Positions 1 through 8,251 of a stretch of 64,000 bases of DNA are shown piece by piece. Source of the DNA: Xanthobacteraceae bacterium (GTDB taxonomy: Bacteria; Pseudomonadota; Alphaproteobacteria; Rhizobiales; Xanthobacteraceae). Below the pieces are notes generated by a model. It ran no database searches and was not told the DNA's origin. It saw only the letters and a program-made list of their open reading frames with translations. Each line of letters begins with the position of its first letter. Position 1 is the first letter of the stretch. The DNA is taken from contig JASHOR010000101.1 in assembly GCA_030041005.1 (NCBI GenBank), positions 1 through 64,000 of the forward strand. Direction: 5' to 3'. The translations under genes and the position numbers were made by a program.

Positions 1-14
1 GGAAACGCGCGGGC

Positions 15-1340
15 TCAATTGGCCGTCGAGGGCATCCGGGAAGCGGTGGACTGCAGCGCGCGTATGCGATCGGCCAACGTGCTCCTTTGCTCGGCTGCGG
101 GCTCGATCCTGGCCGGACCGGCCTCTCCGCGCTGATCGTAGCGGCCGGTCGCGGGGCCGCCGTTGGTCTCTCGGCTCCCGGCATGCGACACATCGTATTC
201 GCCGGTGCCGAGCAGCATCTCGATGGGCGAATCCGGTCCTTCCAGGGCGGCCGTGAGACGCGCGACCTCGGCGGCGACATCGTTGATCCGTTCGCGCAGC
301 AGCGCGTTCTCCACCCGCTCGGATGCCCAACTGGCTTCCGCCTCGCGCTTCAACTCGGCGATTTCAGCCTGAAGTTTCGTGCGCTCGGCAAGAGCGGCGG
401 CGAGCTGGCTCTCAAGCTCGGCGACGTCGGATTTGAATTTCGCCGCTGCGCCGCTGCTGCGCTTGCCGGCGGCGGCCAATTCGGCGCGCAAATCGCTTTC
501 GACCTTGCGAGCGGTTTCCGCCTCGCCGCGCACCCGCTCGATCTCAAAATCCCGCTCGGCAAGCAGGCGCCCTTGGTCGCCGAGACGGACTTCCAGCTCC
601 TGGGTGCGCTTGTTGAGAAGCTCGGTTTCCGTGGTTTGGGCGATGAGCTGACGTTCCAAATCCGCGGTGCGCGTGCCGAGATTTTCCACCTTGCGGCGCG
701 CGTCGTCGAGGTTGCTCACCGCGGTCGCCGAATCGCTGCGCTCGCGCGCAAGTCTCTCTTGCGCCTCGTTCATCGTGCGTTCGTAATCGGCAACGTTGAC
801 CTTCATGGCCTCAACCTGCGTGCGCAAGGCGGCGAGTTCGACCCGCTGGCTGTCGGCTTGAATCGACTGGTCGCCGAGTTCGGCGACAAGCTTGGTCAGC
901 TCCGCCTCCTTGTCGGCGAGCGCGCGCTCGGCGTTGTGCAGCGCGCTGTTTTTCTGCCCGAACTCTTCTTCCGATACGCGCAACTGATCGGCCAGGGCCT
1001 TGTCGCGCGCTTCCAGCGCAAAATATGCCGCGACCTTCTCGCCCAATTCCTTCTTCAGCAGATTGACGGCTTCGGTCTTCTTGCCAAGCTCGGCCAGTTG
1101 CGCCACGGTCTTGGTCTTCATCTGCTCGACACTCAATTCCAGGCGCCGCGTCGACATGGCGAACTCGGCGCGCAACTGATCCTTGTCGGCGCGGATTTCC
1201 GCCATCGTCAGCGGAGTGGCCGCTTCCAGCCGCCGCATGGTGAGCCGGACCGCGCGGTTGTGCACGAGCGGAACGAACATGAGAGCGAACAGGCCCGCGA
1301 CGAGAAAGCCGATGCCGAAATACATGATCTGTTCGACCAT
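15..1340 (-). CDS. Membrane-anchored long coiled-coil protein
   Basis: 441 residues. One hydrophobic segment lies at about residues 5-27, followed by a basic stretch. A very long heptad-rich Glu/Lys/Ala/Leu/Gln region (about 35-365) is typical of an extended coiled coil, and the C-terminal tail is low-complexity. This reads as a single-pass inner-membrane protein with a long coiled-coil rod, probably a scaffold or envelope-organising protein. I recognise no catalytic domain and do not assign a function. A near-consensus CtrA box about 110 bp upstream and nearby chpT and ctrA suggest cell-cycle control, which is inference. The long plus-strand frame covering the same DNA is an antisense shadow. 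Confidence 0.8.
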   Translation of the reverse strand: MVEQIMYFGIGFLVAGLFALMFVPLVHNRAVRLTMRRLEAATPLTMAEIRADKDQLRAEFAMSTRRLELSVEQMKTKTVAQLAELGKKTEAVNLLKKELGEKVAAYFALEARDKALADQLRVSEEEFGQKNSALHNAERALADKEAELTKLVAELGDQSIQADSQRVELAALRTQVEAMKVNVADYERTMNEAQERLARERSDSATAVSNLDDARRKVENLGTRTADLERQLIAQTTETELLNKRTQELEVRLGDQGRLLAERDFEIERVRGEAETARKVESDLRAELAAAGKRSSGAAAKFKSDVAELESQLAAALAERTKLQAEIAELKREAEASWASERVENALLRERINDVAAEVARLTAALEGPDSPIEMLLGTGEYDVSHAGSRETNGGPATGRYDQRGEAGPARIEPAAEQRSTLADRIRALQSTASRMPSTAN

Positions 1341-1446
1341 GACGCTACACCTCCAGCTCTCCCTTGGTTATCTCGGCTGCTGGCGGGCAGGCGGGAGAAG
1401 GAGAGGGACGGCATCACTCTGCCACGCCGGCCGTGATCCTACCATA

Positions 1447-1463
1447 TTCACAGCCCGTTAACC
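1447..1463. promoter_or_regulatory. Candidate CtrA-binding box
   Basis: On the plus strand the site reads TTCA-N7-TTAACC, against the alphaproteobacterial CtrA consensus TTAA-N7-TTAACC, so one of the eight core positions differs. It lies 107 bp upstream of the start of the coiled-coil gene. Assignment is by motif only. Confidence 0.4.
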
Positions 1464-1531
1464 TAAATTGACGACATCGAGCCGCCGCGCGGCTGGTCCA
1501 CCTTGCGACGGCGGGCGGGCTTAGCGGTAGA

Positions 1532-2182
1532 TCAGAACGGATTCCAGGTGGGGCGCGCGGTGAACTTCAAGTAGCCGAGGTTGGCGCCGAGCCGCAACCC
1601 AACGCCGGACCGGATCGGCACCAGCACGATGCCGTTGGCGACAAGTGCCGTCATGCCCAAACCGCCGACGAAATAGGCAGACCCGTCGATGCCGCCGAAA
1701 CGATTGTAAATCGCGTCCGTGCGCGGCAGATTGTACACCAGCATCATGGTGCGGGCGCCGTCGGCACCGGCGTCGAATCCGAGGGTCGGGCCCTCCCAGA
1801 ACACGCGCCGGTCGCCGGCGTTTTTGGTGTATAGCGTACCGTCGCCATAGCGCAGGCCGCCGACGAAAGCGCCTCCGGCCTCCTCGCCCAAAACGTATCC
1901 GTTGGGCAGGCCCCACTGGCTGCAGGCCTTTTGCACGATCATGGCGAGCTCGCGCGAGACCCCGCCAAAGAAGTGGTGTCCCGCCTCGATCAGTTCGTTG
2001 ACTGAGAATTGATCGTCGCGCGGTGGGGCGGGCGGAGGGTAGTACGGAACGGCCGCAGGCGGAGTCGGCGACGCCGGTTGCGCCAGGGCGGAAGAGGTGA
2101 GCAGGCCGGCCGACAGCAGAGCGGCCAATCCGAGCTTGGCGACTGAGTTCATCGACATCCCCGACCTTAACGCCTTGCTCAT
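1532..2182 (-). CDS. eipA: EipA-like periplasmic envelope protein (DUF1134)
   Basis: 216 residues with an N-terminal signal peptide (hydrophobic AALLSAGLL core, cleavage near residue 35 after SALA), a short Pro/Ala spacer, then a compact domain running to the C-terminus. The conserved segments, including GGVSRELAMIVQKACSQWG and the glycine-rich VGGLRYGDG and VGGLGMTALVANGIVLVPIR stretches, match my knowledge of DUF1134 proteins. The Brucella and Caulobacter members are periplasmic and needed for envelope integrity. Start codons at residues 1, 9 and 11 are all possible and all keep the signal peptide. In Brucella this gene is reported to be CtrA-controlled; I see only TTAAC half-sites upstream here. 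It is divergent from the YHS-domain gene. Confidence 0.75.
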   Translation of the reverse strand: MSKALRSGMSMNSVAKLGLAALLSAGLLTSSALAQPASPTPPAAVPYYPPPAPPRDDQFSVNELIEAGHHFFGGVSRELAMIVQKACSQWGLPNGYVLGEEAGGAFVGGLRYGDGTLYTKNAGDRRVFWEGPTLGFDAGADGARTMMLVYNLPRTDAIYNRFGGIDGSAYFVGGLGMTALVANGIVLVPIRSGVGLRLGANLGYLKFTARPTWNPF

Positions 2183-2317
2183 AGGCCCGGTCTAAACCCG
2201 TAAGCGTTAAGTCTTTGCGAAGCTTGCGGTAAAGTTCTTGCTAACGCTTTGGCCACAGCGCTTGGCGCTGCTCTTCGCAAAATCGACTCGAATCATTGTC
2301 CACCTTTGGTCGAAACT

Positions 2318-2818
2318 GTGACGGCACCACGGCAGAAACAGAAGCGCTCCGCCATCTACTGCGCGGCGTTGGCCGGCGTTGCGATGGTTCTGTCGGCGAT
2401 CGCGGTTCCGGCGCGTGCCGGTTTGACGCAGCGAATCGTGGTGGACTGGCACACCGGGCTGGCAATCGGCGGCTACGACCCGGTTGCCTTTTTCATCGAC
2501 GGCAAACCAAAGGTCGGCAGCGGCAAGTTCGAATTGAGCTACGGCGGTGTCATCTGGCGCTTCTGCAACAGCGGCAACCGCGCTGCGTTTGCCGAACGCC
2601 CCGAGGTCTACATGCCGCAATACGGCGGCTACGATCCGGTGGATATCGGGCGCGACCTCGCGGTGGCCGGCAATCCGGCTCTTTGGACGATTGTCAACGA
2701 ACGGCTTTTTCTGTTCTACGACGCGGCTGACCGCAGCAAATTCCTGTCCAATTCGGGCCGCTTCATCGCCGCAGCACAGCGAAAGTGGCCCGACGTGATG
2801 GCGACGCTGAACCCGTAA
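2318..2818 (+). CDS. Exported YHS-domain protein
   Basis: About 166 residues from the GTG at 2318; the frame is open back to 2249, but this start puts a basic N-terminus directly before a hydrophobic export segment ending near AVPARA. The mature part carries a YHS-type domain: IGGYDPVAFF near its start, then GGVIWRFCNSGNRAAF and YMPQYGGYDP. YHS domains are small Cys/His-containing folds found in secreted proteins and metal-linked enzymes. The aligned Cys in WRFCN is present. A periplasmic redox or metal-related role is possible but unproven. A 165-bp repeat begins two bases after the stop codon. Confidence 0.7.
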   Translation: MTAPRQKQKRSAIYCAALAGVAMVLSAIAVPARAGLTQRIVVDWHTGLAIGGYDPVAFFIDGKPKVGSGKFELSYGGVIWRFCNSGNRAAFAERPEVYMPQYGGYDPVDIGRDLAVAGNPALWTIVNERLFLFYDAADRSKFLSNSGRFIAAAQRKWPDVMATLNP

Positions 2819-2820
2819 AT

Positions 2821-2985
2821 CTCGTGTCCCGATTCCGCAATTCGCATCATTATGCAGCACCCTCGTTTGCGAACTTCGGAATCGAAGGACACCGGCAACT
2901 TATTGATCTCGTGTGGCTTTGGTTCAGAAATCCGCATGACGAGGTCGCGGCAGGAATGATGCGGACTTCTGAACCGCCACACTAG
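2821..2985 (+). repeat. 165-bp double-palindrome intergenic repeat, copy A
   Basis: The element contains two unrelated imperfect palindromes: hairpin 1 at 2824-2892 (GTGTCC to GGACAC arms) and hairpin 2 at 2911-2982 (GTGTGGC to GCCACAC arms), joined by an 18-nt spacer. It ends in CTAG and begins with CTCG. It fills the space between the convergent YHS and cysQ genes and supplies the TAG stop of cysQ. It matches copies at 43821-43985 and 54640-54804 and parts of those at 45697-45886 and 15306-15371. Confidence 0.9.
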
Positions 2986-3776
2986 GGTATTGTCGCATCT
3001 GCGGAAGCGATAAAGGCCGGGATGAGAAGCTCCGGCGTCCCATAGCGAAGCGGTTTGCCCTCCGGGGTGACCACCCGTCCACCGGCTGCTGCGACAATGG
3101 CATGACCGGCGGCCACGTCCCAATCGCGGGTCGGTCCGAGACGCGGATAAAGGTCCGCCGACCCTTCGGCGAGACGGCAGAATTTCACCGCCGATCCGCT
3201 GGCCTCGGTCCGCGATTGTGGCAGGCCGTCGAGATACGCCTGGGTGCGCGTGTCGAGATGCGAGCGGCTGACCATCACCACCGTGCCGCTTTCAGGCCGG
3301 CGCCTGCCATGGATGGCACTCGGCGGCAGATTGGCTCCGTCAGGCGAAAGCGCCACGCGTTCGGCACCGCTTCCCACTATGCCGCGCCAGAGCAGCCCGA
3401 GGGCCGGCGCGGCTATGAGGCCGAGGATTGGGGCGCCCGACGACATCAGCGCTATGTTGACCGTGTACTCGTCACGGCCGGCAATGAATTCGCGGGTGCC
3501 GTCGAGCGGGTCGACGAGGAAGTAGCTCTCGCTGGCGGTTGCCCGCGGCTCTGCCTGTTCCTCCGAGATCACTGCAAGCGCCGGAGCGATATCCGTAAGG
3601 CCCTGGCGTATCGTCATTTCGGCGGCGAGATCGGCATCGGTGACCGGTGAGCCATCCGCCTTGCGGCGGACGGCCCCGTTGCTCGCCGCCTGGCGAATTG
3701 CTCGTGCTGCGCGCGCCGCGAGTGCGGTCAGCGGCTCGATGAGTTGGGCGCATGTCGCAGCGTCCAGCGGGGGCAT
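2982..3776 (-). CDS. cysQ: 3'(2'),5'-bisphosphate nucleotidase (CysQ/inositol monophosphatase superfamily)
   Basis: 264 residues from the ATG at 3776; the frame is open upstream to 3890 but that extension is basic and unlike the family. The metal-binding signature is complete: SEEQAE, then VDPLDGTREF, then a C-terminal RDWDVAAGHAIVAAAGG. The enzyme removes a phosphate from 3'-phosphoadenosine 5'-phosphate made during sulfate assimilation and sulfotransfer, in the cytoplasm with Mg2+. It is convergent with the YHS gene and divergent from chpT. The stop codon is the CTAG end of the 165-bp repeat, so the C-terminus was fixed by the repeat boundary. Confidence 0.88.
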   Translation of the reverse strand: MPPLDAATCAQLIEPLTALAARAARAIRQAASNGAVRRKADGSPVTDADLAAEMTIRQGLTDIAPALAVISEEQAEPRATASESYFLVDPLDGTREFIAGRDEYTVNIALMSSGAPILGLIAAPALGLLWRGIVGSGAERVALSPDGANLPPSAIHGRRRPESGTVVMVSRSHLDTRTQAYLDGLPQSRTEASGSAVKFCRLAEGSADLYPRLGPTRDWDVAAGHAIVAAAGGRVVTPEGKPLRYGTPELLIPAFIASADATIP

Positions 3777-3919
3777 CCGTGGCTCCTGGCGCATCCGGCA
3801 GCGGCGCGAGCCGACCGGCGAGGGGATGCGCTTTACCACGATCAGGCGGGCCGGGCACGGTTGCCGAATCGCGCGTGCTGTGACACCCACGGCGCTGTCC
3901 CGCTTGCCCGGAGCTTCAC

Positions 3920-4561
3920 ATGTCCGGTCCGTCCGCCTCCGGCCCCCTGACGCTCAGTGCCCTCGACTTGGCCGCGCTCTTGTGCTCGCGCGTTTGTCAC
4001 GACCTGATCAGCCCGGTCGGGGCCATCGTCAACGGCATCGAAGTTCTTGAAGAGGACAAGGACGAGGAGACGCGGCATTTCGCGCTCGAGCTGATCAAGA
4101 AAAGCGCGCGACAAGCCTCGGCGCGGCTGCAATTCTGCCGGTTGGCCTTCGGCGCGGCGGGGTCCGCGGGCGCGCAGATCGAGACCGGCGACGCGGAAAA
4201 GGTGGCGCGTGGGCTGCTGGAAGACGACAAGCTGAAAATTGTGTGGAATTTGCCGCGGGAATTGAAGCCTAAGAATCAGGTAAAGCTTTTACTCAACATG
4301 TTGTTGGTCGGCGCCGGCGCGATCCCGCGCGGAGGCACCCTTACCGTCGATCCGATCGCCGAAAGCGCCTTCCGCGTCGCCGCGTCCGGATTGAACGCCC
4401 GCCTGACGCCGACCACGGCGGGGCTCCTGGCAGCAAGCCCGCCCCAGAATGTGGACGCCCACGGTATTCAGCCCTTTTACACCGGGATATTGGCGCGGGA
4501 TTGCGGGCTTGCCCTGACGGCAGCCGCCGAAGGCGAGACGGTCGTGGTGACCGCCGGTTGA
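3920..4561 (+). CDS. chpT: Histidine phosphotransferase ChpT
   Basis: 213 residues, the usual ChpT length. The N-terminal helix carries the phosphorylatable histidine, H27, in CHDLISPVGAIVNG, the ChpT version of a DHp motif. The C-terminal half resembles a degenerate HATPase fold. In alphaproteobacteria ChpT takes phosphate from the hybrid kinase CckA and passes it to CtrA and CpdR. Its place directly before a chemotaxis operon and 6.5 kb from ctrA groups the cell-cycle relay with motility genes. CckA is not in this window. Confidence 0.9.
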   Translation: MSGPSASGPLTLSALDLAALLCSRVCHDLISPVGAIVNGIEVLEEDKDEETRHFALELIKKSARQASARLQFCRLAFGAAGSAGAQIETGDAEKVARGLLEDDKLKIVWNLPRELKPKNQVKLLLNMLLVGAGAIPRGGTLTVDPIAESAFRVAASGLNARLTPTTAGLLAASPPQNVDAHGIQPFYTGILARDCGLALTAAAEGETVVVTAG

Positions 4562-4752
4562 CGCGGCCAGGCGCCGGAAGAGGCGGTCACGGCGGTTCCC
4601 GCAACACAAATTAAACCGTTTGGCAACAGACTGGACGGATCCGATCAGGCGCGCTGCGCCTGGCGAGCAAGGCGCGCGGGCGCGCGCTTTGCGGCAGAAG
4701 TGCATGGAATGCGTACGCCATCCGCAAGCCGGTGGCGACAAGGCGTGTGAGT

Positions 4753-7278
4753 ATGGACGACCTGTTGCGCGAGTTTCTGACCGAGACCCATGAGAGTCTC
4801 GATCGGGTGGATGCCGAGCTGGTGCGCTTCGAGCGCGAGCCGAACAACGCCAACATTCTCGGCAACATCTTTCGCCTCGTTCACACCATCAAGGGCACCT
4901 GCGGCTTTCTCGGACTTGCCCGTCTCGAGGCGCTGACGCATGCAGCCGAGACGCTGATGGGTCGATTTCGTGACGGCATGCCGGTCACGAGCGAGGCGGT
5001 CACGCTTATTCTCGCTACCATCGATCGCATCAAGCTGATCCTCGATCAGATCGAGGCCGGCCAGATGGAAGCCCAGCAGGAGCCGGAAGACGCCGATCTC
5101 ATCGAACATCTCGGCCGCGCGACGCTGCCGGACCACGACCCATCGCCGCCGGGCCGCCGCGAAGCCGTCGACAAGCGCGAAGAGAATGATGCGCCCAAGC
5201 CGGCTCAGCCGCAGCGGGTTGACGAGGAAATCGGCGAACGGATCGCCAATAATTCGATCAGAGTGAGCGTGGGCACGCTGGATCGCCTGATGACCACTGT
5301 TTCGGAGTTGGTGCTCACCCGCAACCAGCTCCTGGAGATCGTGCGTCGGCATGCGGATTCGGACTTCAAGGTGCCGTTGCAGCGGCTCTCGAACGTTACC
5401 GCCGAGCTGCAAGAAGGCGTCATGAAGACGCGCATGCAGCCGATCGGCAACGCGTGGCAGAAGCTGCCGCGTATCATGCGCGATTTGTGCGCCGAACTGG
5501 GCAAGGACATTGAACTGAAAATGTACGGCGCCGAGACCGAGCTGGACCGTCAGGTCCTCGAACTGGTCAAGGATCCGCTCACCCATCTGGTACGAAACTG
5601 CGCCGATCACGGCATCGAAAGCGCGTCGGAGCGCATTGCGGCGGGGAAGCCTCCCAAGGGCTCGATCCGTCTTTCCGCCTGCCACCAGGGCGGCCACATC
5701 ATCATCGAGATTGCCGACGACGGGCGCGGCCTCGATCTCGCGCGCATCCGCGCCAAGGCGATCGAAAGCGGGCTTGTTGGCGAAAAGGAGATTGCCGCCA
5801 GGTCGGACGCCGAAATATGCAACTTTATCTTCAGGCCGGGCTTCTCCACCGCCGATCATGTGACCGGCATTTCCGGTCGCGGCGTCGGCATGGACGTCGT
5901 ACGCAGCAATGTCGAACAGATCGGCGGCACCATCGACCTGCAGTCGGCTCCGGGCGCGGGCGTCAAGTTTACCATCAAGATTCCGCTGACGCTCGCCATC
6001 GTTTCGGCATTGATCGTTGAGACGAGCGGCGAGCATTTCGCCTTCCCCCAGCTCTCCGTGCTTGAACTCGTGCGCGCCGACGGCAGCGGCGGGCACCGCA
6101 TCGAATGGATCAAGGAGACGCCGGTCCTGAGGCTGCGCAACAAGCTGCTGCCGCTCATCCATCTCAAGCAGGTGCTCAAACTCGGGGAAAGCGGCAGCGA
6201 CAAAGGCTTCGTCGTGATTACTCAGGTCGGCAGCCAAACCTTCGGCGTCGTGGTCGACAACGTCGTCCATACCGAGGAAATCGTGGTCAAGCCGATGTCG
6301 TCCAAGCTGCGGCACATCGCGGCGTTCTCGGGCACCACGATTCTCGGCGACGGTTCGGTGATCATGATCCTCGACCCGAACGGCCTTGCGCAGGGGCTCG
6401 GCCGCGCCGCGCAGGCGGCGCGCAGCGAGTCGTCCGAGCCGCAGGATGGCGAAGAATCGTTGGACGACGAGCTTGTTTCGCTGCTCGTCTTTCGCGCCGG
6501 TTCGCATCACCCCAAGGCAGTCCCGCTTTCTCTGGTCACCCGTCTCGAGGAGATCGATTGCCGAAAGATCGAAATCGCCCACGGCCGTCATTTGGTGCAA
6601 TACCGCGACCGGTTGATGCCGCTCCTGCGCCTCGACACGCAGTCGGACGTGAAGCAGGTCGGCGCGCAGCCGATCCTGGTGTTCTCCGATCACGGCCGCT
6701 CGATGGGCCTCATCGTCGATGAAATCGTCGACATCGTCGAAGATCGGCTGAACATCGAGGTGGTAAGCGAGAGTCCCGGCATTATTGGCCATGCCATCGT
6801 CAAAGGCACCGCGACCGAGATCATCGATATCGGTCATTTTCTGCCGCAGGCTTTTGCCGACTGGTTTCGCCGGCGCGAGGTGTCCTCCGGGCGCCGCCCG
6901 CCAAGGGTGCTCCTGGTCGACGATTCCGCCTTCTTCCGCGACATGCTGGCGCCGCTCATCAAAGCGGCCGGCTGCCAGGTGTTGGCGGTCGGATCGGCAG
7001 CCGAGGCGCTCAAGGCGCTGCATTCGGACAAGAGCTTCGACCTTCTCATCACCGACATCGAGATGCCGGAGATGGACGGATTTGAGTTGGCGCAAGCATT
7101 GCGTGCCGCGCCGGGTACCGCCGAACTTCCGATCATCGCCATCACCGCCATGGTGTCGGCGGATGCAATCGAGCGCGGGCGCGCGGTCGGATTTCGCGAC
7201 TTCGTCGCGAAATTTGATCGTGCCGGGCTCATTGCCGCGATCAAGGACCACGGTGCCGACATGGAACGGGCGGCGTGA
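4753..7278 (+). CDS. cheA: Hybrid chemotaxis histidine kinase CheA with tandem CheW domains and C-terminal receiver
   Basis: 841 residues from the ATG at 4753 (a GTG at 4732 is in frame). Order: HPt domain with phospho-acceptor H44 (HTIKGTCG), linker, dimerisation helices about 170-235, ATPase domain with LVRNCADHG (N box), DDGRGLD and SGRGVGMDVV, a first CheW-like domain about 425-560, a second about 585-715, and a receiver domain with D768 in TDIEMPEMDG. The kinase couples chemoreceptors to CheY and CheB. The second CheW domain and fused receiver distinguish it from the enteric CheA and suggest internal phosphate buffering. Its stop overlaps the cheW start by 4 bp (GTGA). Confidence 0.95.
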   Translation: MDDLLREFLTETHESLDRVDAELVRFEREPNNANILGNIFRLVHTIKGTCGFLGLARLEALTHAAETLMGRFRDGMPVTSEAVTLILATIDRIKLILDQIEAGQMEAQQEPEDADLIEHLGRATLPDHDPSPPGRREAVDKREENDAPKPAQPQRVDEEIGERIANNSIRVSVGTLDRLMTTVSELVLTRNQLLEIVRRHADSDFKVPLQRLSNVTAELQEGVMKTRMQPIGNAWQKLPRIMRDLCAELGKDIELKMYGAETELDRQVLELVKDPLTHLVRNCADHGIESASERIAAGKPPKGSIRLSACHQGGHIIIEIADDGRGLDLARIRAKAIESGLVGEKEIAARSDAEICNFIFRPGFSTADHVTGISGRGVGMDVVRSNVEQIGGTIDLQSAPGAGVKFTIKIPLTLAIVSALIVETSGEHFAFPQLSVLELVRADGSGGHRIEWIKETPVLRLRNKLLPLIHLKQVLKLGESGSDKGFVVITQVGSQTFGVVVDNVVHTEEIVVKPMSSKLRHIAAFSGTTILGDGSVIMILDPNGLAQGLGRAAQAARSESSEPQDGEESLDDELVSLLVFRAGSHHPKAVPLSLVTRLEEIDCRKIEIAHGRHLVQYRDRLMPLLRLDTQSDVKQVGAQPILVFSDHGRSMGLIVDEIVDIVEDRLNIEVVSESPGIIGHAIVKGTATEIIDIGHFLPQAFADWFRRREVSSGRRPPRVLLVDDSAFFRDMLAPLIKAAGCQVLAVGSAAEALKALHSDKSFDLLITDIEMPEMDGFELAQALRAAPGTAELPIIAITAMVSADAIERGRAVGFRDFVAKFDRAGLIAAIKDHGADMERAA

Positions 7279-7739
7279 CGATGAAAGAAGAATCGCAACT
7301 TACCGAGTACGTCACGTTTACGACCGCCGGGCAGATTTTCGGCGTACCGATTGCGCGCGTGCAAGAGGTGTTTCGACCGGCGCGGATCACGCGCGTGCCT
7401 CTTGCCGGTGGACAGATCGCCGGCGTCCTTAATCTGCGCGGACGGATCGTGACCGCGATCGACATGCGCAGCCGGCTCGGCTTGGGCGCGGAAGACCCGG
7501 GACGGGCGCCGATGGCGATCGGAATCGATTGGGGAGCGGAGTCGTTCGGTCTCTTGGTCGATGCGCTCGGCGAGGTGCTCAAGCTTCCAGACGGCGAACT
7601 CGAGCCCAGCCCGATCAATCTCGACCGCAAGCTCGTGGAGGTTTCCGCCGGCGTCTATCGGCTCGACGACCAGCTTCTGGTCGTTCTCGACATCGAGCGC
7701 GTACTCGCGTTCGACGCTGAATACGCGATCGCGGCGTGA
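7275..7739 (+). CDS. cheW: Chemotaxis coupling protein CheW
   Basis: About 154 residues, a single CheW domain with the family pattern FGVPIARVQEV, then GVLNLRGRIVTAIDMR, then LLVDALGEVL. CheW bridges chemoreceptors and CheA at the inner face of the membrane. The GTG at 7275 overlaps the cheA stop by four bases, and an ATG lies two codons later at 7281, so either start gives translational coupling. It sits between cheA and cheY in a single plus-strand operon. Confidence 0.95.
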   Translation: MTMKEESQLTEYVTFTTAGQIFGVPIARVQEVFRPARITRVPLAGGQIAGVLNLRGRIVTAIDMRSRLGLGAEDPGRAPMAIGIDWGAESFGLLVDALGEVLKLPDGELEPSPINLDRKLVEVSAGVYRLDDQLLVVLDIERVLAFDAEYAIAA

Positions 7740-7817
7740 CCCGAAATGTGATGAAGGACAGACGCAACTCAGATCAAAGCGGGTTCGGCCCGCATACAGC
7801 CCAGGACGGTGGATGCC

Positions 7818-8183
7818 ATGAAAACATGCTTGGTCGTCGATGACTCGAGCGTCATCCGCAAGGTGGCGCGTCGCATACTCGAAGGGCTCGACTTTCAGAT
7901 CGTGGAGGCCGAGAACGGCGAGGAAGCGGTCGAATCGTGCCGGAGAAATTTGCCGGACGCCATTCTGCTCGACTGGAACATGCCGAAAATGGACGGCTAT
8001 GACTTCCTGCGTGCGCTGCGTCGCCTGCCAGGCGGCGACAGGCCGAAGGTCGTGTTCTGCACCACCGAAAACGATGTGGCGCACATAGCGCGGGCGCTCC
8101 ATGCGGGCGCCAACGAATACATCATGAAGCCGTTCGACAAGGAGATCGTTGAAGCCAAGTTCCAGGAAGTCGGATTGATCTAG
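7818..8183 (+). CDS. cheY: Chemotaxis response regulator CheY
   Basis: 121 residues from the ATG at 7818 (a GTG at 7809 is in frame). Single receiver domain with the acidic pair D8/D9, phospho-acceptor D52 in LLDWNMPKMDG, the Thr pair in FCTTEND, and the conserved Lys in YIMKPFD. No output domain, as expected for a diffusible regulator that binds the flagellar switch. It lies between cheW and cheB, with about 70 bp of non-coding sequence on each side. Confidence 0.95.
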   Translation: MKTCLVVDDSSVIRKVARRILEGLDFQIVEAENGEEAVESCRRNLPDAILLDWNMPKMDGYDFLRALRRLPGGDRPKVVFCTTENDVAHIARALHAGANEYIMKPFDKEIVEAKFQEVGLI

Positions 8184-8251
8184 CGGCAGCCGGAGCGGTT
8201 CCGGTCAGGGTGTAGCCACCGTCAGGTGGGCGTCAAAAGAGTTCGCGTGCC

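Noticed and set aside
4645-7251. 868-codon open frame antisense to cheA
   Set aside because: It mirrors the cheA coding frame; high-GC codon bias leaves the opposite frame open. No recognisable domain, and the sense gene has complete motifs.
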